Source: an uncultured Pyrinomonas sp. (GTDB lineage Bacteria; Acidobacteriota; Blastocatellia; Pyrinomonadales; Pyrinomonadaceae). Taken from it: a DNA stretch of 7,244 nt. The translations under genes and the position numbers were made by a program. The stretch covers positions 1 through 7,244 of the forward strand of contig CAKZOF010000327.1 of NCBI GenBank assembly GCA_937135995.1, in the 5' to 3' direction. The first letter of the stretch is position 1. Each line of letters begins with the position of its first letter. The notes under the pieces were generated by a model. It was not told where the DNA came from. It searched no databases and saw only the letters and a list, made by a program, of their open reading frames with translations. Shown here piece by piece: positions 1 to 5,560 of this stretch.

Positions 1-210
1 CAACATGTATAGCTGCAGGGCTGTGAAGATGCGGTGCATATTGCTCTGGCAGGCGACGAGCCTTGCGTTGTCGCGGAAGTACAGGAACAGCCAGTAGAGG
101 ATCGCGAGGAGCACCAGGATGGCGACCGCCGCGACACGGCGGTCGGTGGTGGTGAGCGGAAGGCCCTTCCTGTCTTCGTCCGGCTCGGGTGATTGTGCGG
201 CCAGAATCAC
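1..210 (-). CDS. Hypothetical single-pass membrane protein, N-terminal part, runs off the left edge
   Basis: Reading leftwards from a GTG at 210-208 gives 70 codons with no stop, continuing past the window edge. The N-terminus is short, polar and rich in D, E and P. It is followed by one clear hydrophobic segment at about residues 26-45 (AVAILVLLAILYWLFLYF), then a segment reading LVACQSNMHRIFTALQLY. A membrane helix followed by a C-x-x-N-x-x-x-I-x-x-A-x-x-x-Y pattern recalls pilin-like (DUF1559-type) proteins of Planctomycetes and relatives, but only weakly, and I do not assign a function. The GTG overlaps the TGA of the upstream minus-strand frame (GTGA), which suggests translational coupling; I see no strong ribosome binding site. 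The overlap, the membrane helix and the natural protein texture argue that this is a real gene. Confidence 0.5.
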   Translation of the reverse strand, partial: MILAAQSPEPDEDRKGLPLTTTDRRVAAVAILVLLAILYWLFLYFRDNARLVACQSNMHRIFTALQLYML

Positions 211-437
211 GAGCCCGGCGCGCCGAAGTCGTTGGATGCCGTCTCTCCGCGCTGGGGCCAGTCCACGGCTCGGAGCATACGCGCGATCGCTTCATAGTCC
301 GGCCCGAAGTCTTCTCGACCAATATAGCGAGTGGGGAGCAGCACGGCCTTGATGTCCATGCCGGGGTTCAGCTTCCTCCCCCACAACATGAGAGCAGCCA
401 TCTGGTTCGTGTCGAGCCCACGAACGCTTTGCCGCAC
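207..437 (-). CDS. Hypothetical protein, probably the C-terminal remnant of a longer gene
   Basis: The frame ends at a TGA (209-207) that overlaps the GTG start of the next minus-strand gene. The first available start codon is a GTG at 437-435, giving 76 aa, but that codon lies inside sequence that on the other strand encodes a conserved ABC ATPase, so it is probably not the original start. An internal ATG at 401-399 is another possibility. From about residue 7 the protein looks natural (for example GRKLNPGMDIKAVLLPTRY and GPDYEAIARMLRAVDW): soluble, mixed alpha/beta in texture, with no membrane segment. I do not recognise the family. Upstream of 437 the same frame stays open, but it reads through the antisense of the ATPase gene, which is compositional and not evidence of coding. 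The likely picture is a gene cut at its 5' end by the junction near 405-430. Confidence is for being coding, not for the start. Confidence 0.45.
   Translation of the reverse strand: MRQSVRGLDTNQMAALMLWGRKLNPGMDIKAVLLPTRYIGREDFGPDYEAIARMLRAVDWPQRGETASNDFGAPGS
405..430. other. Probable breakpoint joining two unrelated, 5'-truncated genes
   Basis: To the left, convincing protein sequence is read on the minus strand up to about 415-420. To the right, convincing ABC ATPase sequence is read on the plus strand from about 422 (ERFAARFPHELSGGQ). Neither gene has its N-terminal part: the ATPase frame meets a TGA at 389-391 and lacks Walker A, and the minus-strand frame runs into antisense of the ATPase. 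Head-to-head contact of two genes that both lack their starts, with no space for promoters, is not a normal arrangement. I see no transposase, no terminal inverted repeats and no tRNA at the junction. It may be a real deletion or inversion, or an artefact of assembly. The exact base cannot be fixed without homologues. Confidence 0.5.
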
Positions 438-871
438 GGTTTCCGCACGAGCTTTCGGGCGGGCAGCGCCAACGCGTGGGCGTAGCGCGCGCGCTTGCTG
501 CCGATCCGCCCCTCTTGTTGCTCGACGAACCCTTCGGCGCGCTCGATCCGTTGACGCGCGCCGAATTGCAACGCGAGTTCGCCGCGCTCTGCCGCCGATT
601 GAACAAAACCGTGGTCTTCGTCACGCACGACCTGCGCGAAGCGTTGTTGCTCGCTTCGCGCATCGCCCTGATGCGCGACGGCCGCATCCAGCTTCTCGCC
701 GCGCCGCATGAGTTTTTGCAAGCCACGGACCCCTACGCGCGCGCATATCTTGCGACGCTGCGCGTCGGAAATTTCGACGAGGATCGAACAGCGCCCGCTT
801 CGCGCCAAGTGTTCAGGGACACGTGTGCCTACGGCGATGGGGAAGCACCTGATTCGATCAGCGAAAGATGA
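422..871 (+). pseudogene. 5'-truncated ABC transporter ATPase of the betaine/choline (OpuCA/ProV) type
   Basis: This is the C-terminal half of an ABC ATPase. Visible in order are the signature motif (ELSGGQRQR, from 449), a Walker B with catalytic glutamate and D-loop (LLLLDEPFGALDPLTR) and the switch histidine (VFVTHDLREA). These are typical of glycine betaine, carnitine or choline importers. Walker A and the Q-loop are absent: the frame meets a TGA at 389-391 and the upstream DNA belongs to other genes. The only in-frame start is a GTG at 476, inside the signature helix, so any product could not bind ATP normally. The start given here is where family resemblance begins, not a start codon. 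After the conserved core (ending near AYLATLR) there is a tail of about 35 residues with no CBS-domain resemblance. The stop overlaps the next gene as ATGA, an intact operon junction. Family assignment is firm; whether the truncation is biological or an assembly artefact is open. Confidence 0.8.
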
Positions 872-2427
872 TGAGAGTGGTCGCATTCTTCGCGCAGAAC
901 TGGCCGACGTTGCTCCGTTTGGCGGGTGAACATCTCGTGCTCGTCATCATCTCAACGGCGGTGGCCGCAGCCGTCGGCATCCCGCTCGGCGTCTGGCTCG
1001 TGCGCCATCCGCGCTGGAAAGATCCGGTGCTCGGCGTCGCTGGCGTGCTGCAGACCGTTCCGAGTCTGGCGCTCTTCGGGCTGCTCATTCCGCTTCCCTT
1101 GATCGGCGGCATCGGCGCGCGCACGGCGACGGTGGCGCTCGTCCTCTACGCGCTGCTGCCCATCGTCCGCAATACCGTCACTGGGGTCGAAGGTGTCGAT
1201 CGCCACGTGCGCGAAGCGGCCATCGCCATGGGGATGACGCCACGCCAGTTGCTCTGGCAAGTGGAACTGCCGCTTGCGACGGGCGTCATCATGGCCGGCG
1301 TGCGCGTCGCCGCTGTGATCGGCGTCGGCGTGGCGACCATCGCCGCCGCCATCGGTGCCGGCGGGCTGGGCACGCTGATCTTTCGCGGCCTGCGCGCCAA
1401 CGATGACCGGTTGATCCTCGCTGGCGCCGTGCCGGCAGCATTGATGGCGCTCGCAGTTGATTGGGCGCTTGGCAGGGTGGAAACGCGCCTTCGCGCCCGT
1501 CGCCCGTCGCGCTTCCTTGAGACTCGAGCGGCAACGCTGGCAGCGGGCGCAGCAGCGGTTCTTCTGCTCGCCGCGTTTGCGCTATGGCGTTTTGCCGCCG
1601 CACCCGCTGCCGGTCCAGCCAAACCGCGCGTGGTCGTCGGCTCCAAGGACTTCACCGAACAGGTCATCCTCGGCGAGATCCTCGCGCAGATGCTCGAAGC
1701 GCGCGGCGTCGAAGTCGAACGACGCTTCGAGCTGGGCGGCAATCTCTGCCACAACGCCTTGGTCGCTGGGCAGATAGATCTCTACCCGGAGTACACGGGA
1801 ACTGCTTACACGGCCATCCTCGGTCACCAACCGCTCGCGGACGTGCGCGCCGTACGCGAGCGTGTTCGGCGTGAGTATCTCGAGAAGTTCGAGGTCATCG
1901 TCGGACCGCCCTTGGGCTTTCGCAACGACTTCGCCATTCTCGTTCGCGGCGCCGACGCGCGCCGACTTCGCCTGCGCGCCATCTCGGACCTTGCACCCCA
2001 TGCCCCGCGTTGGCGCGCCGGGTTCGGCCAAGACTTCATCTCGCGTCCCGATGGTTACGCTGGCTTTGTGCGCACTTATGGTCTGAATTTCGCTGCGCCG
2101 CCGCGCGAGATGGACTTGTCGCTAACTTACCGCGCGCTGGCCGCTGGCGAAGTGGATCTGATCGCTGGCAACTCCACCGACGGATTGATCGCCGCGCTTG
2201 ACCTCGTTCAACTCGAAGACGACCGTCACTACTTTCCGCCCTACGAAGCCGTGGTGCTCGTCCGCCGCGAAACGGCGGAGCGTGTCCCACAAGTGCGTGA
2301 GGTCGTGGAAAGATTGGCCGATTCGATCTCCACCGAAGAGATGCGCCGGATGAACTACGAAGTGGATGGCCAACGCCAGTCGCCAGCAGAGGTGGCGCGC
2401 ACGTGGCGGCAACGAAAAGGACTTTGA
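868..2427 (+). CDS. Fused ABC permease and substrate-binding protein for glycine betaine/choline-type osmolytes
   Basis: This 519-aa protein combines two parts of an osmolyte importer. Residues about 20-205 form a BPD-type permease with several membrane helices and the EAA loop that contacts the ATPase (EAAIAMGMTPRQLLWQVELP, 116-135). A further hydrophobic helix at about 223-243 leads outside the membrane. Residues about 253-519 form an OpuAC/OsmX-type binding domain, starting VVVGSKDFTEQ and containing the family motif DLYPEYTGT near 304-312. The end (EEMRRMNYEVDGQ and on) is also typical. Permease-binder fusions are established in this transporter class (the Lactococcus BusAB/OpuABC type). 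The start ATG at 868 overlaps the stop of the ATPase as ATGA; a second ATG follows directly at 871, and the ribosome binding site is weak, so coupling is likely. The gene is intact, but its ATPase partner in this window is truncated. The substrate (betaine, choline, carnitine or similar) cannot be fixed from sequence alone. Confidence 0.92.
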   Translation: MMRVVAFFAQNWPTLLRLAGEHLVLVIISTAVAAAVGIPLGVWLVRHPRWKDPVLGVAGVLQTVPSLALFGLLIPLPLIGGIGARTATVALVLYALLPIVRNTVTGVEGVDRHVREAAIAMGMTPRQLLWQVELPLATGVIMAGVRVAAVIGVGVATIAAAIGAGGLGTLIFRGLRANDDRLILAGAVPAALMALAVDWALGRVETRLRARRPSRFLETRAATLAAGAAAVLLLAAFALWRFAAAPAAGPAKPRVVVGSKDFTEQVILGEILAQMLEARGVEVERRFELGGNLCHNALVAGQIDLYPEYTGTAYTAILGHQPLADVRAVRERVRREYLEKFEVIVGPPLGFRNDFAILVRGADARRLRLRAISDLAPHAPRWRAGFGQDFISRPDGYAGFVRTYGLNFAAPPREMDLSLTYRALAAGEVDLIAGNSTDGLIAALDLVQLEDDRHYFPPYEAVVLVRRETAERVPQVREVVERLADSISTEEMRRMNYEVDGQRQSPAEVARTWRQRKGL

Positions 2428-2430
2428 ACG

Positions 2431-2465
2431 AACGCTCTTGGACCGCCCCCTGTGCTTCGAGCGTT
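2431..2465 (+). terminator. Possible terminator after the transporter operon
   Basis: Three bases after the stop of the fused permease gene, AACGCTC (2431-2437) can pair with GAGCGTT (2459-2465), a 7-bp stem around a long 21-nt loop. The 3' arm runs into a short T stretch (GTTTTC). The loop is longer and the T run shorter than in a classical intrinsic terminator, so support is weak. Confidence 0.28.
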
Positions 2466-2635
2466 TTCGCCGTGGACGAACAGACGAAAAGGCATGGAAC
2501 AGAGCATCCTACGAGGCGACAGGCACGGATCCTCTCAGCCTTTCGAGACGAAAAGACCGCAGCGCACAAGCGTTCGCCCCTGCGGCAAAGTTCGATGATC
2601 GCCTCGGTGAGGTTGGCCCGGGCCTTCAGTTAACG

Positions 2636-2681
2636 CGCCGGCGACGGCGGCACTCGAGCTTCGAGCAGAGCGCGGCGCTCT
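2636..2681. repeat. Three small adjacent hairpins in the convergent gap, next to the activator stop codon
   Basis: Three perfect short inverted repeats lie in a row: CGCCG/CGGCG with a GCGA loop (2636-2649), CTCGA/TCGAG with a GCT loop (2653-2665) and AGAGCG/CGCTCT with a CGG loop (2667-2681). The last overlaps the TAG stop of the NtrC-like gene. None is followed by a T tract on either strand. They may end or stabilise the 3' ends of the converging transcripts. In GC-rich DNA some such hairpins occur by chance. Confidence 0.3.
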
Positions 2682-4074
2682 ATTCCGAAGAAGAGACGAG
2701 CGCGTTGACGTCGATCTTGTATTTTCTGATCTTGCTGTAAAGACGCGGGCGGTAGATGCCGAGGATGTTGGCCGCGGCCTGTTTGTTGCCGCCGGTGCGC
2801 TGCAACGTCCGTTCGATGACCAGCTTTTCGATCTCTTCGAGCGTCATGTTGGGCGGCACGTCCCACGCGCTTTGCGTCGCTCCCTTTTCAGGCAACGAGC
2901 CGTTGTCGAACGGCAGATCGTGCGGCTCGATCTTGTTTCCCTTGGCCAGCAGTACAGCGCGTTCGATGACGTTCTGCAGTTCGCGCACGTTGCCGGGCCA
3001 CGAATGAGCAAACAGCCGCGCATAAGCCGCTTGCGAAATGCCGGTGATCGGGCGCTGGTACTTGCGCGCGTAGGTCTTCAAGAAATGCTCGGCCAACAGT
3101 TGAATGTCTTCGGCCCGCTCGCGCAGTGGCGGGACGTGAATCGTGATCGTCGAGATGCGGTAGAACAGATCGTCGCGCAAGCGCCCTTCGCGAATGGCAT
3201 CGGCCGGCATGCGGTTGGTCGAGGTGATCAAGCGGAAATCGGCGGCATAGGTCTTCTCCGAACCGAGCTTGCGATAACTGCGATCTTGCAGCACGCGCAA
3301 GAGCTTCGGTTGCAGCTCGACGGGCATCTCGGTGATCTCGTCGAGCAGGAGCGAACCGCCAGCCGCGTGCTGCACCAAGCCGTCTTTGTCGGCGTAAGCG
3401 CCGGTGAACGCCCCCTTGGTGTGGCCGAACAGTTCCGATTCGATCAACTCTTTGGGCAACGCGGCACAGTTGACTTTGATGAACGGTTTTTTGGCGCGGT
3501 GCGAGTTGTAGTGAATAGCGTTGGCGATCAACTCCTTGCCCGTGCCCGATTCGCCGACGATCAAGATGTTGGCGTCGGATTTAGCTACCGACTCGATCGT
3601 CTCGTAGATGTTCTGCATCGCTTTGGAAGCGCCGATGATGTTGAAATATTCCGTGCGCGTCGAAAGCTGCCGCCGCATGTTCTCCGTTTCAGTGACCAGT
3701 TCGCGCCGTTCCAAAGCTTTCTCGATCAGGATGTGTAACTGATCGAACTCGAAGGGCTTTTCGACGAAGTAGAAGGCTCCGGCCTTGGTCGCTTCCACAG
3801 CGCGTGCCACCGACCCGTAACCGGTGATCATGATCACTTCCGTTGACGGGCGCGTATCCTTGACGTGTTTGAGAACGCTCATCCCGTCCATGTCCGGCAG
3901 CATGAGGTCACAGATCACCAGATGATGCCCGCCTTGATCGAACAACTCGATCGCCTCGGCGCCGTTGGCCGCCGCATCGACGCGGTACCCTTCGGCACTC
4001 AGGTTCTGTTTGAGCGCATCGCTCATCAGTGGCTCGTCATCGACGACGAGCACGCGCACCTCTTTCCGGTCCAC
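2680..4074 (-). CDS. NtrC-family sigma-54-dependent response regulator
   Basis: The 464-aa length and three-domain order are those of a complete NtrC/ZraR-type activator. Residues 1-125 are a receiver with acidic pocket D12-D13, phospho-acceptor D56 (VICDLMLPD), T84 and K107. Residues about 145-385 are the AAA+ domain with Walker A GESGTGK (174-180), an intact GAFTGA sigma-54 contact loop (221-226), Walker B LLLDEI (242-247), sensor-1 asparagine in STNRMP and the arginine region LRDDLFYR (299-306). Residues about 411-455 form a Fis-type helix-turn-helix (GGNKQAAANILGIYRPRLYSKI). All key residues for phosphorylation, ATP hydrolysis and sigma-54 remodelling are present. The start is a GTG at 4074-4072 with AAGGAG at 4090-4085, ten bases upstream. 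It lies 53 bp downstream of the kinase-like gene on the same strand, so the two form a likely operon. Its target genes are not stated by the sequence, but a sigma-54 promoter lies nearby at 5480-5495. Confidence 0.95.
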   Translation of the reverse strand: MDRKEVRVLVVDDEPLMSDALKQNLSAEGYRVDAAANGAEAIELFDQGGHHLVICDLMLPDMDGMSVLKHVKDTRPSTEVIMITGYGSVARAVEATKAGAFYFVEKPFEFDQLHILIEKALERRELVTETENMRRQLSTRTEYFNIIGASKAMQNIYETIESVAKSDANILIVGESGTGKELIANAIHYNSHRAKKPFIKVNCAALPKELIESELFGHTKGAFTGAYADKDGLVQHAAGGSLLLDEITEMPVELQPKLLRVLQDRSYRKLGSEKTYAADFRLITSTNRMPADAIREGRLRDDLFYRISTITIHVPPLRERAEDIQLLAEHFLKTYARKYQRPITGISQAAYARLFAHSWPGNVRELQNVIERAVLLAKGNKIEPHDLPFDNGSLPEKGATQSAWDVPPNMTLEEIEKLVIERTLQRTGGNKQAAANILGIYRPRLYSKIRKYKIDVNALVSSSE

Positions 4075-4127
4075 CTTGTCTTCGCTCCTTGAAGTCGAAA
4101 TCGAGCACTGCCCGTTGCAAGATCAGT

Positions 4128-4733
4128 TCACACCTCTGCCCGAAGCGGCAGACGCAGGCGAGTCAATTCTCCGTCGCGTTCCACCGCACCGCCGTGTGCC
4201 TGCACGATGCGCTCGCCGAGCGCACGGCGCAGCCGCTCGCGAGTCGCCATCTCCGCGCTTGGAGCGGTGCCGCGCCACTCGATCACGGCTTCTGGCCCGC
4301 GACGCCGCAACCTGACAGAGCTTGCCGCCTCGCCGCAGCATAGCAGCGTCAGAGCCTCGACGAGCGCGAGCGCGTCGAACCGTCCGCGGTAATCGCCCGC
4401 TTCGCAAACCACTTCGCGCCCCGACCGCTGGCCGAAACCGCCCACGATGCGGGCCAAGTCGCTCTCGCCCTCGCACCGCAACGTGACGGGGCGCGCGCAG
4501 CGCACCAAAACGTTCAGTTCGTCGGCGGCTCGATCAAGCCCCGCGCGGAGCTTGTCCAGCGTCTCAAGCTCGTCTGCCGCGCGCCCTTCCGCCACCGCTC
4601 GCCGACGTAAGAAAGTGACGTAGAGTTTGAGACCGCCCAACTGGTTCTTGATGTCGTGGACGATCTCCACGGAAGCGCGCCCAAGTTCCAACAGGGCTTC
4701 CCGGTCGTCGGTTGGCCATCCCTCGTCGTTCAC
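4128..4733 (-). CDS. Small soluble histidine kinase-like protein with intact H-box and eroded ATPase domain
   Basis: I chose the GTG at 4733-4731 (201 aa) because a strong ribosome binding site (AGGGGAGAG, 4745-4737) sits just before it; an in-frame start at 4817 would add 28 residues without such support. There is no sensor domain or membrane segment. Residues about 12-80 form a HisKA-like dimerisation helix pair with the phospho-accepting His26 in VEIVHDIKNQLGGLKL; the HDxxN pattern is that of kinases with phosphatase activity. The C-terminal half resembles a HATPase only at its end (ALGERIVQAHGG and LRLPL). The N-box asparagine is missing (EALTLLCCGEAASS) and no DxGxG motif is visible (IEWRGTAPSAEM), so ATP binding is doubtful. 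It precedes the NtrC-like gene by 53 bp and is its likely partner, donating, passing on or removing phosphate. Family membership is well supported; loss of kinase activity is inferred from motifs. Confidence 0.83.
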   Translation of the reverse strand: MNDEGWPTDDREALLELGRASVEIVHDIKNQLGGLKLYVTFLRRRAVAEGRAADELETLDKLRAGLDRAADELNVLVRCARPVTLRCEGESDLARIVGGFGQRSGREVVCEAGDYRGRFDALALVEALTLLCCGEAASSVRLRRRGPEAVIEWRGTAPSAEMATRERLRRALGERIVQAHGGAVERDGELTRLRLPLRAEV

Positions 4734-4736
4734 CCG

Positions 4737-4745
4737 CTCTCCCCT
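4737..4745 (-). promoter_or_regulatory. Ribosome binding site that decides the kinase-like start
   Basis: On the minus strand AGGGGAGAG stands three bases before the GTG at 4733-4731. This close match to the anti-Shine-Dalgarno complement supports the 201-aa form over a longer frame from 4817. Confidence 0.6.
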
Positions 4746-4762
4746 CGCCAGCCAGTCTACCC

Positions 4763-4772
4763 GTTGCGCAAC
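4763..4772. promoter_or_regulatory. Perfect 10-bp palindrome GTTGCGCAAC, possible operator
   Basis: A perfect dyad lies 29 bp upstream of the GTG start of the kinase-like gene, in the divergent control region. Its position would suit a dimeric regulator, possibly the Fis-type domain of the neighbouring activator. There is only one copy here, and short palindromes are common in GC-rich DNA, so support is weak. Confidence 0.22.
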
Positions 4773-4996
4773 CATTCGCCGCGAGTGTATCAATAAAGCG
4801 CACTCGCACCCTCGCAAACTGTCGCGGTTCGATGCGCTATCTTAGCAGAAAGATTTTCGGGAGCGAAACAGCGGCTTGCGCATCCAAGCAGCAGCGCCTC
4901 TGGCTCCGCTTTCCGACTGCGCGTGTTTGCACGCGGGACCGGTTTTGGCGTAAAAAACGGCTTTCGATCCTGCAGCAAGAGGCGATTTTGCGACCG

Positions 4997-5401
4997 ATGA
5001 ACGACGCCGAGCGGCAACATCTCATCCTCGTGGTCGAGGATTTCGAGGACAACCGCTTCATGATGAGGCGTTTGCTGGAGATGTGCGGCTACCGCGTGAC
5101 CGAAGCGACCAACGGTCGAGAGGCTATTGAGAAGGCCGAGCGCGAGCGCCCGGACTTGATCTTGATGGACCTGAGCTTGCCCGTGATCGATGGGCTGGAA
5201 GCGACGCGCCGCATTCGACAGCATCCGGCCCTGCAGCACATCCCGATCGTCGCCGTCTCGGCCCACGACACGCGCGATTTTCAGGCCGAAGCTCACGCCG
5301 CCGGGTGCGCCAGCTACGTCGCTAAACCGGTCGATTTCGATCACTTAGAGTTGTTGTTGAAGCGCTTGCTCGCCGCCGACGGCGATTGGGCGGAAGGCTG
5401 A
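4997..5401 (+). CDS. Single-domain (CheY-like) response regulator
   Basis: The protein has 134 aa and consists of a receiver domain only, with no DNA-binding or enzymatic output domain. Visible are the acidic pair E14-D15 (ILVVEDFEDN), the phospho-acceptor D58 (LILMDLSLPVIDG), the switch residue S88 (VAVSAH) and K110 (YVAKPVD). All are in place, so it should be phosphorylated by a histidine kinase and act through protein contact or in a phosphorelay. The ATG at 4997 is chosen because homology begins directly after it; a TTG at 4988, in frame and five bases after AAGAGG, is an alternative start that would add three residues. The sensor kinase gene follows 159 bp downstream on the same strand and is a plausible partner, though the gap holds its own sigma-54 promoter. 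The divergent kinase-like protein is another possible partner. Confidence 0.92.
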   Translation: MNDAERQHLILVVEDFEDNRFMMRRLLEMCGYRVTEATNGREAIEKAERERPDLILMDLSLPVIDGLEATRRIRQHPALQHIPIVAVSAHDTRDFQAEAHAAGCASYVAKPVDFDHLELLLKRLLAADGDWAEG

Positions 5402-5454
5402 CCGGGCTCGACGCCAACGCCCCCATACGCTCGTTCAACCTGCCTCCCGGATGA

Positions 5455-5479
5455 ACTCGCGGTGAAATCGCCGTCGAGT
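5455..5479 (+). repeat. Imperfect inverted repeat abutting the sigma-54 promoter
   Basis: ACTCGCGG (5455-5462) can pair with CCG-T-CGAGT (5471-5479) with one bulged T and an 8-nt loop. It ends exactly where the -24 element begins. It could end the response regulator transcript or be a protein-binding dyad; there is no clean T run straight after it. A second, longer-range pairing of CTCGACG (5407-5413) with CGTCGAG (5472-5478) would compete with it. Confidence 0.3.
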
Positions 5480-5495
5480 CGGCATGAAAATTGCT
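5480..5495 (+). promoter_or_regulatory. Sigma-54 (-24/-12) promoter upstream of the sensor kinase
   Basis: The sequence CGGCATGAAAATTGCT matches the established consensus TGGCAYG-N4-TTGCW at all positions except the first T. The GG (5481-5482) and GC (5493-5494) are separated by the required ten bases, and the five bases before it (CGAGT) also suit the extended consensus. Transcription would start about 12 bases after the GC, near 5506, leaving about 55 nt of leader before the ATG at 5561. It lies in a noncoding gap on the same strand as the gene it precedes, and an NtrC-family activator is encoded about 1.4 kb away. I see no clear enhancer sites; they would be expected around 5330-5400, inside the response regulator gene. 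Confidence 0.68.
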
Positions 5496-5560
5496 TTCTT
5501 TCGGATGGCAGCGGTCCGCGCCGCGCCATACCTTTGCGGCCAGAACCGACGGGAAGACCG

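Larger units (their letters stand above)
4734..4996. promoter_or_regulatory. Divergent intergenic region expected to hold promoters for both signalling operons
   Basis: This 263-bp gap lies between the divergent starts of the kinase-like gene (minus) and the response regulator (plus), so promoters for both should be here. It is the most A/T-rich noncoding stretch of the window (for example around 4841-4860 and 4941-4960). On the plus strand TTGCAC (4927-4932) and TAAAAA (4951-4956) are 18 bp apart and could be a poor sigma-70-type promoter. I find no sigma-54 site with correct spacing on either strand. No small gene is convincing. Confidence 0.4.

Noticed and set aside
292..886. Long minus-strand frames opposite the ATPase remnant
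   Set aside because: They read through antisense of conserved ABC signature and Walker B motifs and show no family resemblance of their own.
2541..2553. Hairpin TTTCG-AGA-CGAAA in the convergent gap as a terminator
   Set aside because: The stem has only five weak pairs and no T tract follows on either strand.
2366..2740. Plus-strand open frame across the end of the transporter gene and the convergent gap
   Set aside because: It overlaps both real genes out of frame, its composition is low-complexity and basic, and it has no recognisable motif or ribosome binding site.
2872..3738. Long plus-strand open frame (288 codons) opposite the NtrC-like gene
   Set aside because: It is the antisense of a strongly conserved activator; long antisense frames are common in GC-rich genes.
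4768..4780. Minus-strand GG...GC pair (TTGC-like) near the kinase-like gene start
   Set aside because: Spacing is nine bases, one too short, and the rest of the -24 box does not match.
4946..4963. TTGGCG...GGCTTT resembling a second sigma-54 promoter before the response regulator
   Set aside because: GG and GC are eleven bases apart instead of ten, and the TTGC box is absent; sigma-54 promoters do not tolerate this spacing.
4712..4996. N-terminal extension of the response regulator back to 4712
   Set aside because: The extra 95 residues look like translated noncoding DNA, overlap the divergent kinase-like start, and precede a receiver domain that begins naturally at 4997.
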